Assembly (NCBI RefSeq): GCF_003217325.1
Contig: NZ_QJTI01000003.1
Coordinates: forward strand, 1-64,000
DNA length: 64,000 nucleotides
Origin: Rhodopseudomonas faecalis
GTDB lineage: Bacteria; Pseudomonadota; Alphaproteobacteria; Rhizobiales; Xanthobacteraceae
Direction: 5' to 3'
The translations under genes and the position numbers were made by a program. Positions within the stretch are counted from its first letter, which is position 1; the number at the start of each line of letters is the position of its first letter. Shown here piece after piece: positions 1 through 10,117 of this stretch. A model generated the notes under the pieces. It was given only the letters and a program-made list of their open reading frames with translations. It searched no databases and had not been told where the DNA came from.

Positions 1-308
1 CTTTCTGAGTCTCGACAACCAGAAAGTACCCGCTTCGCGCTGGTTTGGCCGGGCATGCGCTGCGACACGTTGAATCATTCCCCGGACAGCCGTGCACCGC
101 TACGCGGGGGAGAGAAAATCGTGGCTGCTGTGACGGACAACATCAGTTCCCGATGATGCAGCGCTGCTGACGCACGCGGCGCAGCAACACGCAGTTGCGA
201 TCAGCATCGGGCTTGATCGCCATAAACCTGCGGCATCTTTTTGCGACTAACTAACAGCACCCAATAACGCGACCAACAACGCTCCATAACGCGCAAGGGA
301 GGACGCCG
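1..308. other. Intergenic lead-in, no gene seen
   Basis: No open frame with a convincing start or family match lies here on either strand. The stretch probably holds the promoter of the DUF2189 gene that starts at 309, whose Shine-Dalgarno-like GGGAGG is at about 297-302. Bases 1-26 hold a short imperfect hairpin (CTTTCT / AGAAAG) of unknown meaning. Confidence 0.5.
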
Positions 309-1166
309 ATGACCTCGATTTCCGGCAAGAAAGATCCCGTGGTGCGCCGCATTTCTGTGCACGATGTCGCCGAAGCGCTCGGCCAGGGACTGCGCGATTT
401 TCAGGCGGCGCCGCTATATGGCCTGGCGTTCGGCGCGGTCTATGCGATCGGCGGCATTGTCATCACGCTCAGCCTGACCGCGTTTGGCCTGGTGTATCTC
501 GCTTATCCGCTCGCCGCCGGTTTTGCGCTGCTCGGCCCGTTTGTGGCGATCGGCCTGTATGAAATCAGCCGGCGCCGCGAGGCCGGCGAGCCATTGTCGC
601 CGCGCGCGGTGTTCGGCGTCGTCACCTCGCGCAGCGAGATCGGCTGGATGGCATTCGTGACGCTGTTTGTGTTCATCGTCTGGATGTATCAGGTGCGCCT
701 GCTGATCGCGCTGTTCCTCGGCCTGAACACCTCGTTCGCCAGCATCCAGGATTTCCTCACCGTGGTGCTGACCACCAATGAGGGCCTGGTGTTCCTGCTG
801 ATCGGCAATTGCGTCGGCGCGGCGCTGGCCTTGGTGCTGTTCTCGCTCACCGTGGTGTCGTTTCCGCTGCTCCTGGAACGCGACGTCGATTTCGTCACCG
901 CGATGGTGACCAGCGTGCGCGCCGTGGTGGCGAGCCCGCTGCCGATGATCGGCTGGGCGGCGACCATCGTGCTGCTGCTGGCGATCTCGACCCTGCCCTA
1001 TTTCCTCGGGCTGCTGGTGACGCTGCCGGTGCTTGGCCATGCCACCTGGCATCTCTATCGCCGCATCGTGGCGCCGGTCGCGGCTGAGCAGCCGCAGAGC
1101 GCGCCGGCCGAACCTGTGGCATCGGCGACGGTGCTACCGATGCCGCGGGCCGCGCCGCGCGATTGA
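309..1166 (+). CDS. DUF2189 integral membrane protein
   Basis: A 285-residue protein of the DUF2189 family (predicted inner-membrane proteins of proteobacteria, biochemical role unknown). After a polar N-terminus of about 35 residues there are roughly six hydrophobic spans between residues 38 and 255, with charged loops such as YEISRRREAGE after the second span. The C-terminal tail of about 30 residues is rich in Pro and Ala and is probably cytoplasmic. The ATG at 309 is preceded by GGGAGG at a suitable distance. It is followed convergently, after 10 bp, by the N-formylglutamate amidohydrolase gene. The family call rests on overall pattern recognition, so function stays open. Confidence 0.75.
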   Translation: MTSISGKKDPVVRRISVHDVAEALGQGLRDFQAAPLYGLAFGAVYAIGGIVITLSLTAFGLVYLAYPLAAGFALLGPFVAIGLYEISRRREAGEPLSPRAVFGVVTSRSEIGWMAFVTLFVFIVWMYQVRLLIALFLGLNTSFASIQDFLTVVLTTNEGLVFLLIGNCVGAALALVLFSLTVVSFPLLLERDVDFVTAMVTSVRAVVASPLPMIGWAATIVLLLAISTLPYFLGLLVTLPVLGHATWHLYRRIVAPVAAEQPQSAPAEPVASATVLPMPRAAPRD

Positions 1167-1176
1167 TGGCGGACGC

Positions 1177-1989
1177 TCAGCCGATCAGTTTGGCGGCGCG
1201 CAGGCGATCCGCAATCACCGCAAAAGCCTGCGCCAGCCGCTCGGCCCAGCGCTGCTGGCCGTCCGGATCAGCGATCTGATCCTGGCGGATTTCGATGCCG
1301 GTGCTGATCAGGCCGCGCGCCTCGCCATGCACCGGAATGGTGTAATCGGTGAGATCGCTGACGCCGTAAGGCTGATTATCGCCGACCACCAAGGTGCCGT
1401 CGGCGCGCAATTGGTCAAGCAACAGCGGCGGCAGCACGGTGTCACGGTGATAGAGCGCGCCGACATGCCAGGGCCGCGCCACCCCGGCATAGACCGGCGT
1501 AAAACTGTGCAGCGCCACCAGCACGGTCGACTGCGACACCGCCAGCCGCTGCTCGATCGCAGCGCTGATGCGCTGATGATAGGGCTCGAAGATCAGCTTG
1601 CGGCGTGCCTCGGCCTGCTGCGGCGACAGATTGAGATTGCCGGGTACTTCGGTTGCTTCGCTCAAGACCGGGATCGAACTCGCGACTTGCGGCGGCCGGT
1701 TGCAGTCGATCACCAGCCGCGAATAACGCTGCGCGATCAGCTGCGCATCGAGCAACTCGGATAGCCGTTCGGCGACGCCGCCAATGCCGATGTCGAAGGC
1801 GATGTGGCGCTGCAATTCGCTGTCCGGCAGCCCGAGATCGGCAAGCTGCGGCGGGATCAGCCGGCCATAATGATCGCACACCAAAAGGAATGGCGAACGG
1901 CCCGCGGCATTGCGCTCGATCACCGGCGGCAGCGCCGGATCAAGCTGCAGCGGCAGGGCAGCGACCAGGTCGTCAACAGTCTCGCTCAT
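1177..1989 (-). CDS. N-formylglutamate amidohydrolase family protein
   Basis: A 270-residue member of the N-formylglutamate amidohydrolase family (HutG/FGase-like, zinc-dependent hydrolysis of N-formyl-glutamate and related N-formyl amides). Family marks are the N-terminal PFLLVCDHYGRLIP segment (with a metal-type His), the central LVIDCNR segment, and ALHSFTPVY near residue 155, followed by HVGALYHRD. I chose the ATG at 1989 (MSETVDD); a GTG four codons upstream at 2001 is possible. No hut gene is adjacent, so a role in histidine degradation cannot be assumed; many Rhizobiales carry such stand-alone paralogues. Confidence 0.85.
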   Translation of the reverse strand: MSETVDDLVAALPLQLDPALPPVIERNAAGRSPFLLVCDHYGRLIPPQLADLGLPDSELQRHIAFDIGIGGVAERLSELLDAQLIAQRYSRLVIDCNRPPQVASSIPVLSEATEVPGNLNLSPQQAEARRKLIFEPYHQRISAAIEQRLAVSQSTVLVALHSFTPVYAGVARPWHVGALYHRDTVLPPLLLDQLRADGTLVVGDNQPYGVSDLTDYTIPVHGEARGLISTGIEIRQDQIADPDGQQRWAERLAQAFAVIADRLRAAKLIG

Positions 1990-2182
1990 CTTGGGCAACA
2001 CTTCGCTTCGATTGCAAAGCAGGGGTAGCGGGTCGCGCCCACGCTGTCATCCCCAACGCGGCCGAGAAGCCGCTGCTGCGCCGCGGTGTCGCGGCCGCGC
2101 AGGGCTGGTTTTGCGCAATCGCCAGTTGTCAAAACCGCTGCGCCGCGTCAACACCAAGCAAGGCGCAGCGAGGGTGGGGGCG

Positions 2183-2578
2183 ATGCAGGATCTGTTGTTC
2201 GTGTACGGCACGCTGATGCGCGGCTTTGATCATCCGATGGCGCGGCTCTTGGAGCACAACGCCGATTTTCTCGGCGAGGCGCAGTGCCCTGGCCGGCTCT
2301 ATCTGGTGCGGCACTATCCGGGGCTGGTCGACAGCGATGATGACAACGAACGGGTGCACGGCCATCTGTTCCGGCTGCGCCAGCCCGCACAATTGCTGGC
2401 GGAACTCGACGATTATGAGGGCTGCGGCGCCGATGCGCCGCCGCCCGCCGAATATCGCCGCGAGCTGCGCACCATCACCGCCGCGGACGGAACCGCACAG
2501 CAGGCCTGGGTCTATCTCTATAACTGGCCGATCGACGGCATGCCGCTGATCGCAGGCGGGCGCTTCGACCTGGCGTAA
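2183..2578 (+). CDS. Gamma-glutamylcyclotransferase-like (AIG2 fold) protein
   Basis: A 131-residue cytosolic protein of the gamma-glutamylcyclotransferase/AIG2-like fold. The diagnostic N-terminal FVYGTLMRG (substrate-loop YGTL motif) is at residues 5-13, and a DDYEGC segment in the middle carries acidic residues typical of the active site. Enzymes of this fold release 5-oxoproline from gamma-glutamyl compounds, but many members have other or unknown substrates. The start at 2183 is chosen because the fold begins there and a GGTGGGGG purine run precedes it; the frame stays open upstream to 1910, but that extension is low-complexity and overlaps the upstream gene region. Confidence 0.8.
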   Translation: MQDLLFVYGTLMRGFDHPMARLLEHNADFLGEAQCPGRLYLVRHYPGLVDSDDDNERVHGHLFRLRQPAQLLAELDDYEGCGADAPPPAEYRRELRTITAADGTAQQAWVYLYNWPIDGMPLIAGGRFDLA

Positions 2579-2736
2579 GCGGCAACGGCCATTGCCTGAC
2601 CTGTATTGCCTGGCCTGTGGATAAGCTGGATAACCGGGAGAACTCGGGCACGGCTCAGTCTTGCCCGCCCTAACCCGATATCGATGGACGGTTGCCGCCT
2701 CACCTGCGGCCGGAAACATTTCGAGCCCCTGATCCG

Positions 2737-4755
2737 ATGCGCTTCACGCCGCAATTTCTGGAAGAGCTGAAAGCCCGGCTGTCGGTGTCGGAAGTGGTCG
2801 GCCGCCGCGTCAAGCTCAAGAAGGCCGGGCGCGAGTGGAAGGGGCTGTCGCCGTTTCAGCAGGAAAAGACCCCGTCGTTTTTCGTCAATGACGAGAAACA
2901 GGCGTGGTTTGACTTCTCGTCCGGGAAGAACGGCTCGATCTTCGACTTCGTGATGCTCACCGAGGGCGTCGAGTTTCCGGAAGCGGTCGAGCGGCTGGCG
3001 GGAATGGCCGGGCTGGCGCTGCCGGCGCCGACCCCGGATGCCGCGCAGCAGCAGCGCCATCGCAAGTCGCTCTATGAGGTGATGGAGCTGGCCGCGCATT
3101 TCTTCAGCGACACGCTGGCGTCGCGGCTCGGCGCCCGGGCGCGCGGCTATCTTGCCGACCGCGCGATCTCGCCAGCCACGCAGGTCAAGTTCCGGCTCGG
3201 CTATGCGCCGGGCGAGCGCTTTGCGCTCAAAGAACATCTCGGCAAGGCCGGGGTGCCGGTGCCTGACATGATCGAGGCCGGGCTGTTGATCGCCGGCGAC
3301 GATATTCCAGTGCCCTATGATCGGTTCCGCGACCGGGTGATGTTTCCGATCACCGATGCCCGCGGCCGGGTGATCGCGTTCGGCGGCCGCGCGCTCGAAA
3401 AGGACGTGCCGGCCAAATATCTGAATTCGCCGGAAACGCCGCTGTTTCATAAGGGCGACAATCTCTACAACCTCGCCGGCGCGCGCAGCGCCGCCCATCA
3501 GGGCGCGCCGCTGGTGGTGGTCGAGGGCTATATCGACGTGATCGCGATGGCCACGGTCGGCTACACCGCGACGGTGGCGCCGCTCGGCACCGCGCTCACC
3601 GAAAACCAGCTACAACTGCTCTGGAAGATGGCCGAGGAGCCGGTGCTGTGTTTCGACGGCGACAAGGCCGGCCACAAGGCGGCGTGGCGCGCTGCCGATC
3701 TGGCGCTGCCGCATCTGTTGCCCGGGAAGAGTCTGCGCTTTGCGCTGCTGCCGGAAGGCCAGGACCCCGACGATCTCGCCCGGATCGGCGGCCGCGCCGC
3801 GGTCGATGAGGTGATCGGCGCCGCCCGGCCGCTGGCCGATGTGCTGTGGTCGCGCGAGCATGGCGCCGGCAGCTTCGCCACCCCGGAGCGGCGCGCGGCG
3901 CTGGAGGCGCGCATCAATGAGCTGACCGGCGCGATCCGTGATGAGGTGGTGCGGCGCTATTACCGCCAGGACCTTGGCGAGCGGCTGCGCCAGGCATTCG
4001 CTCCGGCGGGTGGCTTCGGCTCCGGCCGCGGCGGCTTTGGCGGGCGGGCGCGCAGCGATTCGCCGGGCGGCTTTGCGGCGCGGGGCAGTTTTTCCCTCGC
4101 CGCCGGCCGGATGCCGTCCCGCCCCGGCCGTCCCGCCGGCCCCGGTTCCGCAAGCTGGCTCGGCCGCCAGCCCTACCAGGTCGCCAGCCCCGACCTGGTG
4201 GCGAGCCCGATCATGCGCGGCCAGCGTACGGCAGTTTCACGCCGCGAAGCGTTGATCGTGCAAAGCCTGATCAACCACCCCTGGCTGCTCAGCGACCGGC
4301 TGGAGGAGATCGCCGCGCTGGAACTGGCGCATCCGGAGGCGCACCGGCTGCGCGCGGGCATCATCGCCGCCTATGCCAATGTCCATCAGCATCATCCCGA
4401 CGATCCCGCCGCGCAAAGCGAGCGACTTCGTGCAGAATTGGTTGCGATGGGATTAACCGAGCATCTTCAACGTGTTGAACGGGCGATCACCACCAAGGAC
4501 GTCTGGGGCGCGCAGCCCGGGGCCGCTGTGGAGGACGTTCGGGCCACCTGGCATCAGCTGGTCGCCTTGCATCGACAGTGGCACTCATTACTTAGGGAAT
4601 TGAAGGACGCCGAGCTGGCGCTGGGCGAGCAGTCGAGCGAAGCGAACTTCGCATGGCTGCGCGACGTCAAGCAGCGGCTCGCTGACGTCGAGGGGACGGA
4701 AGCATTGATTGAGGGATTCGGCGCTTCTTCGGGACGGTTGCAGCGCAATATGTGA
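2737..4755 (+). CDS. dnaG: DNA primase DnaG, zinc ligands replaced
   Basis: A 672-residue bacterial primase that makes RNA primers at the replication fork. N-terminal CHC2-type module (1-100), RNA polymerase core with TOPRIM signatures VVEGYIDVIA and FDGDKAGHKAA (about 245-315), a Gly/Arg/Pro-rich linker (about 425-480), and a helical C-terminal helicase-binding region. In the N-terminal module the four residues that bind zinc in the E. coli enzyme (C40, H43, C61, C64) are here S38, Q41, D59 and S62, so the zinc site is absent. I believe this is shared by Rhizobiales primases. Start at MRFTPQ (2737) because homology begins there; the open frame runs 15 codons further upstream. rpoD follows, as in the classic macromolecular-synthesis order. 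Confidence 0.95.
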   Translation: MRFTPQFLEELKARLSVSEVVGRRVKLKKAGREWKGLSPFQQEKTPSFFVNDEKQAWFDFSSGKNGSIFDFVMLTEGVEFPEAVERLAGMAGLALPAPTPDAAQQQRHRKSLYEVMELAAHFFSDTLASRLGARARGYLADRAISPATQVKFRLGYAPGERFALKEHLGKAGVPVPDMIEAGLLIAGDDIPVPYDRFRDRVMFPITDARGRVIAFGGRALEKDVPAKYLNSPETPLFHKGDNLYNLAGARSAAHQGAPLVVVEGYIDVIAMATVGYTATVAPLGTALTENQLQLLWKMAEEPVLCFDGDKAGHKAAWRAADLALPHLLPGKSLRFALLPEGQDPDDLARIGGRAAVDEVIGAARPLADVLWSREHGAGSFATPERRAALEARINELTGAIRDEVVRRYYRQDLGERLRQAFAPAGGFGSGRGGFGGRARSDSPGGFAARGSFSLAAGRMPSRPGRPAGPGSASWLGRQPYQVASPDLVASPIMRGQRTAVSRREALIVQSLINHPWLLSDRLEEIAALELAHPEAHRLRAGIIAAYANVHQHHPDDPAAQSERLRAELVAMGLTEHLQRVERAITTKDVWGAQPGAAVEDVRATWHQLVALHRQWHSLLRELKDAELALGEQSSEANFAWLRDVKQRLADVEGTEALIEGFGASSGRLQRNM

Positions 4756-4830
4756 CACAACTCGGGCGACGGCCGGCGCCGGCGCCGCGAAAAGACTCGC
4801 CAAATCTAGGATTTGGCTTCAGAAACAGGG

Positions 4831-4847
4831 TTAAACGAGGCTTAAAC
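4831..4847. promoter_or_regulatory. Candidate CtrA box upstream of rpoD
   Basis: The sequence TTAA, seven bases, then TTAAA lies in the 263-bp gap between dnaG and rpoD, about 170 bp before the rpoD start. The spacing matches the full CtrA consensus TTAA-N7-TTAAC of alphaproteobacteria, with one mismatch at the last base. It is the only exact-spacing match I noticed in the intergenic DNA. Binding is an inference. Confidence 0.4.
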
Positions 4848-5018
4848 ATCTGCCGGGTAAAGTGAGGTCCGGCGAGCGGCGGAATTCTCAACGTTCAGCA
4901 CCGGCGAGAGTGAGTAACGGGGTGGCGTGGCCGTGCGCCGCCCTTTCCGCGTCGAGATGGATCAGAACCGAAAGGGGGCGGCAACGTCCCCGGCGTGAGT
5001 GCGTTTCAGGAGCATTGA

Positions 5019-7145
<2,127 letters not shown>

Positions 7146-7179
7146 GCGGCGATACGTTCGCTCTCGACGTTCTGATAAG

Positions 7180-7210
7180 AAAAATGGCCGGGCTCGTCCC
7201 GGCCATTTTT
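7180..7210 (+). terminator. Rho-independent terminator after rpoD
   Basis: A perfect hairpin with arms AAAAATGGCCGGG and CCCGGCCATTTTT and a five-base loop, ending in a T run, 35 bp after the rpoD stop. The A-rich left arm would make it work in both directions. Confidence 0.9.
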
Positions 7211-7255
7211 GTTGGAGCTTAGCGATAGATGAGGCGGACCGGCGCAGCGCCGCAT

Positions 7256-7290
7256 GTAGGGTGGGTTAGGCGCAGCCGTAACCCACCATC
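7256..7290. repeat. Short palindromic element (GTGGGTTA type)
   Basis: An inverted repeat GGTGGGTTA ... TAACCCACC with a short loop (GGCGCAGCCG). It is followed at 7309-7345 by a second small palindrome (GGCGGATTACGCC / CATCCGCCC). Elements of this wording are scattered in intergenic DNA of Bradyrhizobium-group genomes; here they fill the gap between rpoD and the next gene. Confidence 0.55.
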
Positions 7291-7352
7291 TCAGCTGCGG
7301 CGGATTACGCCTTCGGCTCATCCGCCCTAAGGGCTACGGGCTGCCCTCTCGC

Positions 7353-7432
7353 CGTCATTGCGAGGAGCGCAGCGACGAAGCAATCTATCTTCATGCTTCC
7401 CGCTGGATTGCTTCGCTTCGCTCGCAATGACG
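7353..7432. repeat. REP-like element, CGTCATTGCGAG type
   Basis: An 80-bp element bounded by the inverted arms CGTCATTGCGAG (7353-7364) and CTCGCAATGACG (7421-7432), with an inner partly inverted pair GAAGCAATC / GGATTGCTTC. A partial second copy is at 8437-8532 and a single arm variant at 32285-32310, so this is a dispersed family in the window. The rest of the 7146-7510 gap holds no gene. Confidence 0.75.
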
Positions 7433-7510
7433 GGGAAAGGTGTCGACCAGACTGACTGCTGCACGTGGTGGAGAAACCGCCGCTGGCAGCTCACCCCTCA
7501 CACAACCCCC

Positions 7511-7933
7511 TCACGCCCGCTGTTCGCGCACTTCCTTCGGCAGCACGTTGCGCGATAGCCAGCAATTCAGCACCGTGGGCACGAGGCCGACCAGGCCATA
7601 GAGCACCAGCTGCTTGACGCCGGCGTCGGCGCCGCGGCCGCCATACATGAAAGCGGTGGCGGCGAATGCGATCGAGCCGCACAGCGCCATGCGCGCCGGC
7701 AGATGCAGCTGCGGGTAGTGCGACAGGATATCGTCGATCGCAGCGATCGCCAGCGACGGCAGCAGCGCGAACAGATAGCTGTACTGCATGGTCGTGACGG
7801 CTATCAGCAGAAACTTTTCAAGCTCCATCAGCGTGCCGCCGGTCCAGTAGCCGGACAGCACCGTCATCACCAACAGCAGCATGACGCCGCCCAGCGACGG
7901 GCCAATCAACCCATAGATCACATACCGCTTCAT
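7511..7933 (-). CDS. Small membrane protein, DUF5413-like
   Basis: A 140-residue protein with about four hydrophobic spans (roughly residues 7-27, 38-60, 72-92 and 108-125). It resembles a family of small inner-membrane proteins in Bradyrhizobium-group genomes, probably DUF5413; no function is known to me. The start MKRYVIYG at 7933 is chosen because GGAGG lies just before it; a start six codons upstream would add only a Met-Gly run. It stands alone between repeats and a divergent cupin gene. Confidence 0.65.
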   Translation of the reverse strand: MKRYVIYGLIGPSLGGVMLLLVMTVLSGYWTGGTLMELEKFLLIAVTTMQYSYLFALLPSLAIAAIDDILSHYPQLHLPARMALCGSIAFAATAFMYGGRGADAGVKQLVLYGLVGLVPTVLNCWLSRNVLPKEVREQRA

Positions 7934-8056
7934 ACCGCCTCCGCCGCCCAAAACTGTTGGGGCGAAGCTTACGGCAGCTCCGGCGAAAGCGGTATGGTCT
8001 TTTTGCCCCGGCAGGCGACCTTGGCCGTGCTACCATAATCACTTCAGCCCCGCGCC

Positions 8057-8386
8057 GTGAGCCTCAACATGCTGACCGGAAACCTGCTCGACCCGCTGCC
8101 GCCCGCCGCCCGCGACGAAGTGCTGGACACGCTGTTAACCTGCGGCGCGGTGCGCATCGAACGGATCGTATCGACCGGCCAGTCGAGCCCGCCCGGCTTC
8201 TGGTATGACCAGGACGAGACCGAATTCGTGGTGCTGCTTCAAGGCGCCGCCCGGCTGCGCTTCGAGGACGGCGAACTGACCATGACGCCCGGCAGCTACG
8301 TCACCATCGCGCCGCATCGCCGCCACCGTCTGGAGTGGACGCAGGCTGATCCGCCGACAGTCTGGCTCGCGGTGTTTTTCCCGTGA
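8057..8386 (+). CDS. Cupin-domain protein
   Basis: A 109-residue single-domain cupin. Motif 1 is degenerate (PPGFWYDQDETEFVVLLQG, residues about 46-65, with an acidic pair where His residues often sit) and motif 2 is TPGSYVTIAPHRRHRLEW (about 78-95), which keeps the PxH pair. Such small cupins often bind a divalent metal, but the substrate is unknown. The frame starts with GTG at 8057; an ATG four codons later (8069) is also possible. It is divergent from the small membrane protein gene at 7511-7933. Confidence 0.75.
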   Translation: MSLNMLTGNLLDPLPPAARDEVLDTLLTCGAVRIERIVSTGQSSPPGFWYDQDETEFVVLLQGAARLRFEDGELTMTPGSYVTIAPHRRHRLEWTQADPPTVWLAVFFP

Positions 8387-8436
8387 ACGTGCACTACGAA
8401 CGACACCGCGCCAGTTGCTCGGCACCTTTGCTCCAC

Positions 8437-8532
8437 CGTCATTGCGAGCGCAGCGAAGCAATCCAGGGACGCGAACTGAGCGTCTCGGTATAGGGTGGCG
8501 GTCCAAAGCTGGATTGCTTCGTCGGCTTCGTC
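8437..8532. repeat. REP-like element, second copy
   Basis: A copy of the CGTCATTGCGAG element: left arm at 8437-8466 (CGTCATTGCGAGCGCAGCGA then AGCAATCCA) and an inverted GCTGGATTGCTTCGTCGG segment at 8508-8525. The outer right arm is lost. The end of the element coincides with the stop codon of the neighbouring minus-strand gene. Confidence 0.65.
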
Positions 8533-8905
8533 AGCCGCGTGCCGCCGAGCCGCTGGGCGTCCGGGACGGCGCTGGCACCACGGCCGGCTGCAGCGCACCG
8601 CCGACAGGTCGGCGCCGGCCGCCACCGCCGCCCGCGTCACGATCAGTGGTCATGGTCATGATCGCGGTGCCCATCGCCGCCGAGCCAAACGTGATCACGA
8701 AGCCGAACAGCAACAGCCCGAGCGCGGTGCCGGGCGCGGCGTCGGCGAAAATCAGATCGCGCAGCCGCAGCGGGTTGAGCCACAACAGGCCGCCGAGCAG
8801 CAAGGTCGCTACCAGCCCGCCGACCGCCAGATTGATGGCCAATAGCCGCAGCAGCGGCTGCTCGCGCAGCTTGCCCGTCAGTTCGCCTGTCTGCTTCTCT
8901 GGCAT
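8531..8905 (-). CDS. Hypothetical small membrane protein
   Basis: A 124-residue protein of unknown function with two long hydrophobic spans (about residues 19-45 and 58-82) and a Gly/Pro/Arg-rich C-terminal tail. The start MPEKQTGEL at 8905 is preferred over one 11 codons upstream because the upstream part is Gly/Arg-rich and lacks a ribosome-binding site. The tail reads into the edge of a REP-like element that supplies the stop codon, so the natural C-terminus may have been altered. No family recognised. Confidence 0.5.
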   Translation of the reverse strand: MPEKQTGELTGKLREQPLLRLLAINLAVGGLVATLLLGGLLWLNPLRLRDLIFADAAPGTALGLLLFGFVITFGSAAMGTAIMTMTTDRDAGGGGGRRRPVGGALQPAVVPAPSRTPSGSAARG

Positions 8906-9153
8906 CCCTGCCCCGCTCGGGCCCTCGCCGCGTCGCATCGGCTCGCCTCCCTAAACTCGCACCGGCAGACTCGTACCGTTCAACAGGCTTGTAACGACTG
9001 CCTCAAAACGCTCTCGCCGCCAACGCCAGGCCGGATCGCACAGCAAGCTTGCCGGCTGGCGCGGCGGCGTCCAATTTCTTCCACGAAGTCTATGCTACAA
9101 GCCCGTTCGCCGCCATGCTGTTCCCTCCGTCCCCTGCAAGGAAGTCCATCACA

Positions 9154-9966
9154 ATGTCCCGATTGCGCATCGCTTTGTTCGGAATCGCCGTGCTTGCCGC
9201 TGGCCCGGCCGAGGCCGCCCGCTGCGGCGGCGATTTTCAGGGCTTCGTCGCGGCGATCTCGCAGGAGGCAGCGGCCTCGGGCATTTCCCAGGGCGTGATC
9301 AATGCCGCGCTCGGCGGCGTCACCCAGGACCCGGCGGTGCTGGCGTTCGATCGTCGCCAGCGCGGCACCTTCAACAAGACCTTTGAGCAGTACGTCGCCA
9401 CGCGAGTCGGGCCCGGCCGCATCAAGCAGGGCCTGGCGATGCTGCAACGCCACGGCTCGCTGCTGTCGCGCATCGAGCGGCAATTCGGCGTGCCGCCGGA
9501 AATTCTGGTCGCGATCTGGGGGCTGGAATCCGATTTCGGCAAGGGTGACACCGGCAAGCTGCCGGTGGTGCGCACGCTCGCCACCATGGCGCATGATTGC
9601 CGCCGTACCGAACTGTTCCAGGGCGAACTGCTGGCGGCGCTGCAGATCGTGCAGCGCGGCGACCTGCCGCTGCGCGACATGATCGGCGCCTATGCCGGCG
9701 AGATCGGCCAGACCCAGTTCCTGCCGTCGTCCTACATCAAATACGGCGTCGATTTCGACGGCAACGGCCATGTCGATCTGCGCCACAGCGTGCCGGATGT
9801 GCTGGCCTCGACCGCCAATCTGCTGAAAACCGCGGGCTGGCGCGCCGGCGGCTCCTATCAGGAAGGCTCGCCGAATTTCGAGGCGATGCGCGAATGGAAT
9901 CGCGCTTTGGTCTATCGCAAGACCATCGCTTACTTCGCCGACCGGCTGGCCGCGGGCGGCAACTGA
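9154..9966 (+). CDS. Lytic murein transglycosylase, MltB/SLT2 type
   Basis: A 270-residue periplasmic enzyme that cleaves the MurNAc-GlcNAc bond of peptidoglycan to form 1,6-anhydro ends. Signal peptide at residues 1-21 (cleavage after AEA), then the SLT_2 domain. The catalytic acid is E125 in AIWGLESDFGKG; the later GEIGQTQFLPSSYIKYGVDFDGNGHVDL block is the usual second signature. Shorter than E. coli MltB because it lacks a C-terminal peptidoglycan-binding domain. The ATG at 9154 is chosen because the signal peptide starts there and AAGGA precedes it. Followed by a hairpin terminator and then by flagellar genes on the other strand. Confidence 0.9.
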   Translation: MSRLRIALFGIAVLAAGPAEAARCGGDFQGFVAAISQEAAASGISQGVINAALGGVTQDPAVLAFDRRQRGTFNKTFEQYVATRVGPGRIKQGLAMLQRHGSLLSRIERQFGVPPEILVAIWGLESDFGKGDTGKLPVVRTLATMAHDCRRTELFQGELLAALQIVQRGDLPLRDMIGAYAGEIGQTQFLPSSYIKYGVDFDGNGHVDLRHSVPDVLASTANLLKTAGWRAGGSYQEGSPNFEAMREWNRALVYRKTIAYFADRLAAGGN

Positions 9967-9992
9967 TCCATCAACGGCCACCGAAGACCCGT

Positions 9993-10026
9993 GATGCCCG
10001 CGCCTGGTCGCGGGCATCTTCGTTTT
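9993..10026 (+). terminator. Terminator after the transglycosylase gene
   Basis: A perfect 10-bp stem GATGCCCGCG / CGCGGGCATC with a six-base loop, followed by TTCGTTTT. A second hairpin (ATGGCCGGG / CCCGGCCAT, 10053-10075) follows and may serve the converging flgD transcript. Confidence 0.8.
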
Positions 10027-10117
10027 GCCAGCAAGGCGGAGGCAAAACGTCAATGGCCGGGACGAGCCCGGCCATGATGGATCGATAGCTTGGTAGCAGT
10101 GGGACCCAGGGCCGCGA

